Below, one piece after another: positions 1-5,273 of a stretch of 7,768 nt of DNA. Where the stretch lies: positions 1-7,768 of the forward strand of contig JAATFK010000636.1 of assembly GCA_015655225.1 (NCBI GenBank), given 5' to 3'. The first letter of the stretch is position 1. Each line of letters opens with the position of its first letter. The position numbers and the translations under genes are program-made. Source of the DNA: Solirubrobacterales bacterium (GTDB lineage Bacteria > Actinomycetota > Thermoleophilia > Solirubrobacterales > Solirubrobacteraceae). Below the pieces are notes generated by a model that had not been told where the DNA came from, did no database searches, and was given only the letters and a program-made list of their open reading frames with translations.

Positions 1-1
1 C

Positions 2-85
2 GCCGGCCGCTACGCGCTCACCGCCCACGCCGCCCAACTCGCCCGCGACCTGACCCGCCGCGCGCTGGAGGCACGCCGGGGCTGA
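2..85 (+). CDS. C-terminal end of an unidentified protein (5' end outside window)
   Basis: An open frame runs from the window edge to a TGA at 83-85 and gives 27 residues beginning AGRYALTAHAAQLARDL. The stretch is basic, Ala/Leu/Arg-rich and probably helical. The 'RYALTAHAAQLAR' pattern loosely resembles the wing-plus-last-helix end of winged-helix regulators (such as 'Y-x-LT-x-x-G-x-x-LA'), but this is too short for a family call. Codon use is GC-rich like its surroundings, and the frame ends 17 nt before the convergent toxin gene's stop, which is consistent with a real gene tail. The function is unknown. Confidence 0.4.
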   Translation, partial: AGRYALTAHAAQLARDLTRRALEARRG

Positions 86-102
86 CGGGGCGGCGGCCTG
101 GC

Positions 103-510
103 TCAGTCGACCTCGATCACGTCGAGGTCAGTGTGGAGCCGCGCCGCCTGAGCGAGGCGGCGGTCCTTCGTCACGAGCGGCATGCCGAGCGCCAGCGCGA
201 GGCTGACGAACAGCGCGTCGCCGGCGGCGATGTTGTGCCGCAGCGCCCACGCCTGGTCGCAGAGCGGCATCGCGGGATAGAGCGCGACTGAGAGCTTGGC
301 GCGCGCCCTCAGCGCGGTTCGCGCGTCGGCAACGTTGACCTCGCCCCGCCGCGCGGCACCCCGGAGTGCGGACAGGACCTCGAAGACGAGCACGTCCGGC
401 GCCGCGAGCCCGTGGGGACTCGCGGGTTCGGCCAGCAGCTGCTCGACGGTGCTTGCAGCACCGACCCCGAGGAGGAAGTCGACGACGACCGATGTGTCGA
501 TGACGCTCAT
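103..510 (-). CDS. vapC: PIN-domain ribonuclease toxin, VapC family
   Basis: This 135-residue protein is the usual size for a VapC toxin, a Mg-dependent endoribonuclease that cuts RNA when freed from its antitoxin. The PIN acidic residues are visible: D5 in MSVIDTSVVVDFL, E44 in VLVFEVLSALR, D98 in AAGDALFVSLA and D116 in LVTKDRRL. None is missing, so the active site looks intact. I chose the ATG at 510 because the PIN fold begins directly there. The frame stays open further upstream, but that part overlaps the antitoxin gene in another frame and reads as Arg/Gly-rich shadow. The start overlaps the antitoxin stop (ATGA, 507-510) and no ribosome binding site is seen, so translation is probably coupled to the antitoxin. 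The RNA target cannot be predicted. Confidence 0.88.
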   Translation of the reverse strand: MSVIDTSVVVDFLLGVGAASTVEQLLAEPASPHGLAAPDVLVFEVLSALRGAARRGEVNVADARTALRARAKLSVALYPAMPLCDQAWALRHNIAAGDALFVSLALALGMPLVTKDRRLAQAARLHTDLDVIEVD

Positions 511-740
511 TCGAGGGCGTCCCGAAGACGACGGATCGTGACCTCCGACGGCTCGCTCAACACGACCTTCGGCCGCGCAGCGATCTCCGCAGCGAGCTCC
601 TGGATCGTCAGCCGCTGCGTCTCTGTGATCAAGACGCTCCGCAGGTACTCCGGCAAAGCCACTCCCTGCGCCGCCGCCCGCTCCGCGAGCTTCGCGTGGA
701 CCTCGTCCGGAAGGTCTGGAATGGACACCGAAATGGGCAT
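507..740 (-). CDS. Ribbon-helix-helix antitoxin, VapB/FitA-like
   Basis: This is a 77-residue protein. Residues 3-7 (ISVSI) fit the DNA-binding beta strand of a ribbon-helix-helix fold. Helix A would be about 11-24 (PDEVHAKLAERAAA) and helix B about 29-40 (LPEYLRSVLITE). The C-terminal tail (about 45-77) is charged and would wrap the toxin in this family. It sits directly upstream of the PIN toxin with a 4-nt ATGA overlap, the standard antitoxin-first order. Such proteins dimerise, bind their own promoter and repress the operon, increasingly so when complexed with toxin; here this is inferred from family. The ATG at 740 is the only good start and has no Shine-Dalgarno match before it. The gene follows the topoisomerase after a 71-nt gap on the same strand. 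Confidence 0.85.
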   Translation of the reverse strand: MPISVSIPDLPDEVHAKLAERAAAQGVALPEYLRSVLITETQRLTIQELAAEIAARPKVVLSEPSEVTIRRLRDALE

Positions 741-747
741 GCAGACG

Positions 748-753
748 ACGGTA
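748..753 (-). promoter_or_regulatory. Candidate -10 element for a leaderless antitoxin transcript
   Basis: On the minus strand TACCGT (753 to 748) matches the actinobacterial TAnnnT -10 pattern and ends 7 nt before the antitoxin ATG at 740. That distance would place the transcript start at or next to the ATG. No ribosome binding site precedes the ATG, which fits a leaderless message. No -35 match is seen at 16-18 nt. A short dyad at 767-779 (arms 767-771 and 775-779, loop TCC) lies upstream and could be an operator half-site or chance. Confidence 0.3.
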
Positions 754-811
754 CCGGCGCGCGAGCGGGGTTCCACCCCAGCTGTGTGGCAATTACGCTG
801 CACCGCGGCGG

Positions 812-1927
812 CTACGCCGCCAGCGGCTCGATCCGCTCGACGCCGATCGCGTCCTCGTCGCCTGCCAGCAGGTGCAGGACGGCGCGGCGGACGCGCTCGT
901 CGACCGGGTGCTCGTCGACCGGCGCATCGGGGTCGAGCTCGTCCTCGACCGGCTCGGCGAGCGCGTCGGCGATCGTCAGGCCCGACTCGAAGCGGTCGAT
1001 CACGCGCGGGTCGATGTAGGAGGAGCGGCAGACCGCCGGCGTGTTGCCGAGATAGACGGCGACCTCTCTGACCGCCGCCACCACCACCCGTCTGCGCGAC
1101 GTCCGCGACACCCGCGAGCCCACCGCGGTCGCGTCCGCCGCCCGCACCGCGAGCGCCGCGGCCGCCAGCGCGGTCGCGTTCCAGGTGCGGAAGTCCTTCG
1201 CCGTGAAGTCGCCGCCGGTCGCCTCCTTGATGTACGCGTTGACGTCCTCCGCCCGCACGTCGACCCAACGGCCGGCCTCCTTCCACGCCAGCAGCTCCGG
1301 GCCGCCGCCTCGCCGCCGCTTGAGCGTGCAGACGAGCTCCCGCACCTCCGGGTCGGCGACCTGCTGCACCCGTCGCAGCCCGTGCTTCGCCGGGTAGTCG
1401 AACACGACCAGCTCGTCGTGCACGGTGGCGTGCCGTCTCATCAGCGTCGTGAGCCCGTAGGTCTCGTAGCGGGAGGCGTAGTCCTCGCTCCCGATGCGGA
1501 AGAACCCCACGTCGAGCAGCCGCACCGCGCACGCCAGCACCCGCTCCCGATCGGCCGCGCCACCACCGGAGACGCCGCCCGCGCCCGCCAGATCCGCCGC
1601 CACCCGTCTGCGCAGCCGCGGCAGCGCCTGCGCGAACGCCACCATCGCGTCGAACTTCGCCTGGTCGCGGCGTCTGCGCCAGTCGTCGTGGTAGCGGTAC
1701 TGCCTGCGCCCGGCGGCGTCGATCCCGGTCGCCTGGATGTGACCGCGCGGGTCGGGGGAGATCCACACGTCGGTCCACGCGGGCGGGAGCACGAGCCCGC
1801 GGATCCGCGCCAGCTGCTCCTCGTCGCGCAGCGGCTCGCCGTCCACGCCCACGTAGCTGAACCCGCGCCCGCGCCGGACGCGTCCGAAGCCGGGGGAGGA
1901 GGGGTCGACGCGTCGGGTGCGGGGCAC
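812..1927 (-). CDS. DNA topoisomerase IB (poxvirus/eukaryote-like type)
   Basis: This 371-residue type IB topoisomerase relaxes supercoils by nicking one DNA strand through a 3'-phosphotyrosine link, without ATP. The N-terminal domain (about 1-85) has the family pattern GFSYVGVDG, then LVLPPAWTDVWISPDPRGHI and ATGIDAAGRRQYRYH. The catalytic domain shows R144 (FFRIGSE), K181 (YPAKHG), R247 (AKDFRTW), N295 (LGNTP) and the nucleophile Y304 (CRSSYID). Spacings (R to K 37, K to R 66, N to Y 9) match bacterial members; Asn in place of the viral His is usual in bacteria. The roughly 65-residue tail after Tyr is acidic and then helical. The start is uncertain: GTG at 1927 is used, preceded closely by GGGAG, but GTG at 1936 is equally possible and adds three residues. 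It heads a minus-strand row with the toxin-antitoxin pair. Confidence 0.93.
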   Translation of the reverse strand: MPRTRRVDPSSPGFGRVRRGRGFSYVGVDGEPLRDEEQLARIRGLVLPPAWTDVWISPDPRGHIQATGIDAAGRRQYRYHDDWRRRRDQAKFDAMVAFAQALPRLRRRVAADLAGAGGVSGGGAADRERVLACAVRLLDVGFFRIGSEDYASRYETYGLTTLMRRHATVHDELVVFDYPAKHGLRRVQQVADPEVRELVCTLKRRRGGGPELLAWKEAGRWVDVRAEDVNAYIKEATGGDFTAKDFRTWNATALAAAALAVRAADATAVGSRVSRTSRRRVVVAAVREVAVYLGNTPAVCRSSYIDPRVIDRFESGLTIADALAEPVEDELDPDAPVDEHPVDERVRRAVLHLLAGDEDAIGVERIEPLAA

Positions 1928-1998
1928 GGCTCCCACGGTTCCCGCCGAACGGCATCTCCAGACACGGCCCGGCGCGTCCAGAGGTCCGCGAGACCGGG

Positions 1999-2004
1999 TA
2001 CAAG
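1999..2004 (+). promoter_or_regulatory. Candidate -10 element for the YihY-family gene
   Basis: TACAAG matches TATAAT at four of six positions and ends 7 nt before the GTG at 2012, a geometry that suggests a leaderless transcript. The conserved final T is missing and no -35 match is seen. The 84-nt divergent region 1928-2011 must hold promoters for both the topoisomerase and this gene; nothing else in it is recognisable. Confidence 0.22.
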
Positions 2005-2011
2005 TCGGGGC

Positions 2012-2968
2012 GTGGACATCCTCCGGCCGCTGCGCGCGTTCGACCGTCTCCAGCGCCGCACGCCGGTGCTGGCCTTCCCGGTCGCCGTGATCAGAAGATT
2101 CTCCGACGACCAGGCGGGCCACTCGGCGGCGCTGATCGCCTACTGGGGCTTCTTCTCGCTCTTCCCGCTGCTGCTCGTGCTCGTGACCGGCCTCGGCTAC
2201 GTCCTCGCGGGCGACCAGCACCTCTACAACCAGATCGTCAACGGCACCTTCGGCCAGGTCCCGGTGATCGGGGAGACGATCACGAGAAGAGAGCTGCGCG
2301 GCTCCGTCCCCGCGCTTGTGATCGGCGGCCTCGGCGCGATCTGGGCCGGCCTCGGGATCACGCTCGCGACCCAGAACGCGATGGACCGCGTCTGGAGCGT
2401 CCCCTTCCGCGAGCGGCGCGACTTCATCTTCTCGCGGCTGCGCGGCCTGCTCGTGCTGGGCCTCGTCGGCACGCTCAACATCGTCGCGAGCGCCGCGTCC
2501 GGGATAGTCGCGGGGGGCGGCCTCCACGGCACCGCCCTCGCGGTCGCCGGCTTCGCGATCTCGCTGCTGCTCGACGTGCTGCTCTTCTGGACCGCCTTCC
2601 GCCTGCTCACCTCGAGACGGATCCCGACCAGGACGCTCGCGCCCGGGATCGCGATGGCGGCGGTCGGCTGGGCCCTGCTGCAGGCGCTCGGCGGGATCTA
2701 CGTCCAGCACGTGATCGTCCGCGCGAACGCGACCTACGGCACGTTCGCCGTCGTGATCGGCCTGCTCACCTGGATCTACCTCGGCGCCCGGATCGTCCTG
2801 CTGGCGGCGGAGTCGAACGTCGTCCGCGCCCGGGGCCTGTGGCCGCGCGGCCTCCTCGCGCCCGCGACGACCGCCGACGTGCAGGCGTTGCGCGCGCTCG
2901 CGCGGGTGCAGGAGCGCACCGACGAGGAGCGCGTCGAGGTCACGTTCCTGCCGCGCTCCGACGACTGA
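2012..2968 (+). CDS. yihY: YihY/BrkB-family inner membrane protein
   Basis: This 318-residue integral membrane protein belongs to the YihY/virulence factor BrkB family. The molecular role is not established; the old label 'ribonuclease BN' for this family is a misassignment. About six membrane segments are visible, near residues 41-66, 98-120, 146-168, 178-200, 209-232 and 242-268. Family signatures are the first segment ALIAYWGFFSLFPLLLVLV and the last, YGTFAVVIGLLTWIYL followed by AESNVV. The 30-residue N-terminus and the tail after about 272 are charged and would lie in the cytoplasm. I chose the GTG at 2012 because the protein begins there as in homologues (short basic lead, then the first membrane segment). 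The open frame upstream of it is antisense shadow of the topoisomerase. No Shine-Dalgarno is seen. A strong hairpin follows 17 nt after the stop. Confidence 0.9.
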   Translation: MDILRPLRAFDRLQRRTPVLAFPVAVIRRFSDDQAGHSAALIAYWGFFSLFPLLLVLVTGLGYVLAGDQHLYNQIVNGTFGQVPVIGETITRRELRGSVPALVIGGLGAIWAGLGITLATQNAMDRVWSVPFRERRDFIFSRLRGLLVLGLVGTLNIVASAASGIVAGGGLHGTALAVAGFAISLLLDVLLFWTAFRLLTSRRIPTRTLAPGIAMAAVGWALLQALGGIYVQHVIVRANATYGTFAVVIGLLTWIYLGARIVLLAAESNVVRARGLWPRGLLAPATTADVQALRALARVQERTDEERVEVTFLPRSDD

Positions 2969-2985
2969 CGCGACTGATTAAGTGA

Positions 2986-3013
2986 CGAAGGGCCGCTCGA
3001 GAGCGGCCCTTCG
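2986..3013. terminator. Perfect 13-bp inverted repeat between convergent genes, likely bidirectional terminator
   Basis: The arms 2986-2998 and 3001-3013 are perfect reverse complements, GC-rich, separated by only GA; in RNA this would be about 12 pairs with a CGAG loop. It starts 17 nt after the stop of the YihY-family gene and lies 29 nt past the stop of the convergent small hydrophobic protein. No U-run follows on the plus strand, and only TTAAT lies beyond it on the minus strand. It is therefore not a classic intrinsic terminator, but position and strength fit a shared transcript end, common without U-tracts in high-GC actinobacteria. Confidence 0.72.
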
Positions 3014-3042
3014 AGATGGTGCGCGAATCGGCGTGACGCCAG

Positions 3043-3186
3043 CTACACGCGTGCTCCACGACCGCGGAAGCCGGTCACGAACATCACGAGCGCGAGGATC
3101 GCCAGCACGAAGAAGACGGGGTGGACGATGGCACCGCCGGCGATCGCGATCGCGAGCAGCACCACGCCGAGAATCAGCCAGAGCAT
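3043..3186 (-). CDS. Small hydrophobic membrane protein, 47 residues
   Basis: This 47-residue protein is almost entirely two membrane segments: residues 1-21 (from MLWLILGVVLLAIAIAG) and about 24-40 (PVFFVLAILALVMFVTG). They are joined by a short turn with H22-P23 and end in a basic tail, RGRGARV. The tail predicts a cytoplasmic C-terminus and so a hairpin topology. I chose the ATG at 3186 because AAGGA lies 8 nt upstream on the minus strand. An in-frame ATG at 3246 would add 20 polar residues and has no ribosome binding site. Short proteins of this kind are common and unnamed in actinobacteria and have no known function. It converges on the YihY-family gene and diverges from the transporter operon. 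Confidence 0.65.
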   Translation of the reverse strand: MLWLILGVVLLAIAIAGGAIVHPVFFVLAILALVMFVTGFRGRGARV

Positions 3187-3268
3187 CGGGGAGATCCTTC
3201 CGGTCGGGGTGTGCTCGAAGACGTACCCGGCGTTCCGCAGCGGCATGCGCGGATCGTCCCGGACGGCT

Positions 3269-3288
3269 CGCCGTTCGCCGGAACGGCG
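3269..3288. repeat. Inverted repeat, 8-bp arms, possible operator or leader hairpin
   Basis: The arms 3269-3276 (CGCCGTTC) and 3281-3288 (GAACGGCG) are perfect reverse complements around a GCCG loop. The site lies about 83 nt upstream of the small hydrophobic protein's ATG and about 176 nt upstream of the binding-protein ATG. It could be a regulator binding site or a leader hairpin of the minus-strand gene. In DNA this GC-rich an 8-bp arm can also arise by chance. Confidence 0.35.
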
Positions 3289-3453
3289 TGCCGCCCTACC
3301 CGCGGTTCGCTGTTTCGGACAGTCAACCGTGGGTCATAACGCAACTCGAACAATCGAGACACTCAACGGCAACCTGAAGTGCTGGGAACCACACGCGCGG
3401 CTGGATTAGATTCTGCGCTCTGTAGGCAGTGAGGCATGTTTCGCAGTACCAAC

Positions 3454-3460
3454 GAGGAGG
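3454..3460 (+). promoter_or_regulatory. Strong Shine-Dalgarno fixing the binding-protein start
   Basis: GAGGAGG sits 4 nt before the ATG at 3465. It is the strongest ribosome binding site in the window and decides against the in-frame upstream ATG-like start near 3429, which would put 12 polar residues before the signal peptide. Its strength fits a binding protein made in excess over its permeases. Confidence 0.8.
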
Positions 3461-3464
3461 GCTT

Positions 3465-5174
3465 ATGAAGACGTGGGCACGGATCGTGGGCGCATTGCTG
3501 CTCACGCTCGCGCTCGCTGTGGCAGTCGCGGCCTGTGGCAGCGGCTCCAGCAGCAGCAGTACGAGCTCGAGCTCCAGCAGCACGACCGGTTCGTCCGGCG
3601 GGGGCACGTCGAGCGGCGGCAGAGAGGGAGGCTCGGCGACGATCGCGATCGGCACGGCGCCTGACTTCCTCGACCCGTCGATCGGGTACACGACGCAGTC
3701 GGTCGAGACGACGTGGGTCGTCTACACCGGCCTGCTGACGTACAGACACGCGAACGGCGAGGCCGGGACGCAGCTGATCCCGGGCCTGGCGACGGCGCTG
3801 CCGAGAATCAGCAGCGACGGCAGAACGTACGAGTTCACCCTCCGCAGAGGGCTGACCTACTCGAACGGCACGCCCGTGAGAGCGAGCGACTTCGCCTACT
3901 CGGTCGAGCGGATGATCAGACTGAACTGGGGCGGCAAGTCCTTCGTCACCGGCTACGTCGTCGGCGCCTCGGACTTCGACAGAGGCAGAGCGAGATCGAT
4001 CTCCGGCATCACGACCGACGACGCGACCGGCAGAATCACGATCAGACTGAGCACCCCCTACGGCGCGATGTCGAACGTGCTCGCCTACCCGTCGCTGGCG
4101 CTCGTGCCGAGCGGCACGGCGATGAGAAACCTGTCCGCCGATCCGCCTCCCGGCGTCGGTCCGTACATGTTCCAGTCGTCCACGCCGAACCGCGGCTGGG
4201 TCCTGAGAAGAAACCCGGACTTCGCCAGATTCAACATCCCGGACATCCCGCTCGGGCACCTCGACACGATCACCTTCAACATCAACTCGAACACGCAGTC
4301 CGAGGGTGAGCAGGTCCTCAACAACCAGGCCGACGTCTTCGACCCGGGTGACACGATCCCGCCGGCGCTCGTCCAGCAGATCAACAGCCAGGCGAGAGAC
4401 CGCTTCGCAAGAGAAGAGAACCCCTCGACGTTATACTTCTTCCTCAACACGACCAGAGCGCCGTTCAACAACCAGCTGGCGCGCGAGGCCGTCAACATGG
4501 CGATCGACCGGACCGCGATGCAGCGGCTCGCGTCGGGCTTCCTGTCGCCGGAGTGCTTCTTCCTGCCGAGCGGCATCACCGGTCACCCGACCGGCCCGTG
4601 CCCGTACGGCTCGAAGACGTCGGGCGACATCGCGAGAGCGAGAGCGCTCGTGCAGCAGGCGGGCCTGACCGGCACGCCGGTCACGGTCTGGGGCGAGACC
4701 CGCAGCCCGCGCAAGGAGTACGTCGACTACTACACGAACGTCCTCAACCAGATCGGCTTCAAGGCGACTGAGAAGATCGTCGCCGACGCCGTCTACTTCC
4801 CGACGATCGGGAACGCGAAGACGGACCCGCAGACCGGGTTCGCCGACTGGCTCCAGGACTTCCCGAACCCGTCGGACTTCTACCTCCTGCTGGACGCCAA
4901 CTCGATCCAGCCGACCAACAACGAGAACTTCAGCAGAGTCAACGACCCGCACATCCAGTCCGAGCTGAAGAGACTCAACTCCTACCCTGCCACCGAGCTG
5001 AGCCAGCACGCGGCGGAGTGGCAGGCCCTCGACGAGTACGTCGCCAGAAGAGCGTACGTCGTCGTCTACGGGTCGGAGCTGCTGCCGAAGTTCTACTCCA
5101 ACAAGCTTGACTTCAGAGCCGGCATCTTCCATCCGCTCTACCTGACGGACCTCACGAGCCTCCAGCTCAAGTAG
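3465..5174 (+). CDS. ABC transporter substrate-binding lipoprotein, peptide-type (SBP_bac_5 family)
   Basis: This 569-residue extracytoplasmic binding protein captures the ligand for the importer encoded downstream. Residues 1-23 are a lipoprotein signal peptide (MKTWARIVGALLLTLALAV, then VAAC), with C24 the lipid-modified residue. Residues 25-56 are a Ser/Thr/Gly linker. The SBP_bac_5 fold follows: YTGLLTY (about 87-93), LIPGLATALPRISSDG (104-119), the G-Y-x-F/RNPDF region (233-253) and DWLQDFPNPSDFYLLLDA (461-478). C364 and C379 (SPECFF and GPCPYG) could form a disulfide. The length is normal for the family. Substrate cannot be told; di-/oligopeptides are typical but sugars, nickel or opines occur. 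Arginine codons are odd: 26 of 36 are AGA by hand count, unlike the next genes. One TTA leucine codon occurs at 4431-4433 (L323). Confidence 0.93.
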   Translation: MKTWARIVGALLLTLALAVAVAACGSGSSSSSTSSSSSSTTGSSGGGTSSGGREGGSATIAIGTAPDFLDPSIGYTTQSVETTWVVYTGLLTYRHANGEAGTQLIPGLATALPRISSDGRTYEFTLRRGLTYSNGTPVRASDFAYSVERMIRLNWGGKSFVTGYVVGASDFDRGRARSISGITTDDATGRITIRLSTPYGAMSNVLAYPSLALVPSGTAMRNLSADPPPGVGPYMFQSSTPNRGWVLRRNPDFARFNIPDIPLGHLDTITFNINSNTQSEGEQVLNNQADVFDPGDTIPPALVQQINSQARDRFAREENPSTLYFFLNTTRAPFNNQLAREAVNMAIDRTAMQRLASGFLSPECFFLPSGITGHPTGPCPYGSKTSGDIARARALVQQAGLTGTPVTVWGETRSPRKEYVDYYTNVLNQIGFKATEKIVADAVYFPTIGNAKTDPQTGFADWLQDFPNPSDFYLLLDANSIQPTNNENFSRVNDPHIQSELKRLNSYPATELSQHAAEWQALDEYVARRAYVVVYGSELLPKFYSNKLDFRAGIFHPLYLTDLTSLQLK

Positions 5175-5194
5175 GCCGTCGCCCCGCGCTATTG

Positions 5195-5236
5195 TGGCCG
5201 GAGCCAGCCCCCCTTCGCGGGGGCCGGTTTCGGCCA
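5195..5236 (+). terminator. Nested hairpin between binding protein and permease genes
   Basis: An inner stem pairs GCCCCC (5207-5212) with GGGGGC (5219-5224) around CTTCGC. An outer stem pairs TGGCCG (5195-5200) with CGGCCA (5231-5236). The structure begins 20 nt after the binding-protein stop and ends 37 nt before the permease ATG. Only TTT (5228-5230) follows the inner stem, so termination would be partial. In binding-protein operons such hairpins commonly protect the upstream mRNA or attenuate downstream expression, giving excess binding protein; here that role is inference. Confidence 0.6.
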
Positions 5237-5273
5237 CGCGCGATGCGGGGCACCCTCTGCGCCACCACTTCCC

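Larger units (their letters stand above)
3187..3464. other. Divergent intergenic region upstream of the transporter operon
   Basis: This 278-nt gap between the small hydrophobic protein and the binding protein is the longest stretch without a gene. It is less GC-rich from about 3310 to 3420 than its surroundings, as expected for a promoter region. It contains a hairpin at 3269-3288, a small dyad at 3345-3358 (CTCGA, ACAA, TCGAG) and a weak promoter candidate: GGAACC (3385-3390), 16 nt, then TAGATT (3407-3412). The first half resembles an ECF-type -35 but the second does not resemble an ECF -10, so I do not call it firmly. Short open frames on the plus strand here lack ribosome binding sites and family features. 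Confidence 0.5.

Noticed and set aside
511..792. N-terminal extension of the PIN toxin frame to 229 residues
   Set aside because: The extra part is Arg/Gly-rich, matches no family and overlaps the antitoxin in another frame; the PIN fold starts exactly at the ATG at 510.
741..2003. Antitoxin frame extended upstream to nearly 500 residues
   Set aside because: The extension is a shadow of the topoisomerase gene in another frame, with low-complexity Arg/Gly/Ala composition. The antitoxin has its own ATG at 740.
872..2011. Long plus-strand frame preceding the YihY-family protein
   Set aside because: It is antisense to the topoisomerase, rich in Arg/His/Val without domain features; the real protein begins at 2012.
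1937..2710. Topoisomerase frame open upstream to 2710
   Set aside because: This part is antisense to the YihY-family gene and rich in Glu/Arg/Asp repeats typical of antisense frames in GC-rich DNA.
3298..3326. Minus-strand promoter with TTGACT (3326 to 3321) as -35
   Set aside because: The hexamer at 17-nt spacing reads GCGGGT, which does not resemble a -10, and the next TA-containing option is 22 nt away.
3536..3623. Serine-codon repeats in the binding protein as a tandem repeat or phase-variable tract
   Set aside because: The codons (AGC, TCG, AGT, TCC) are mixed with no exact repeating unit; this is the normal flexible linker after a lipobox.
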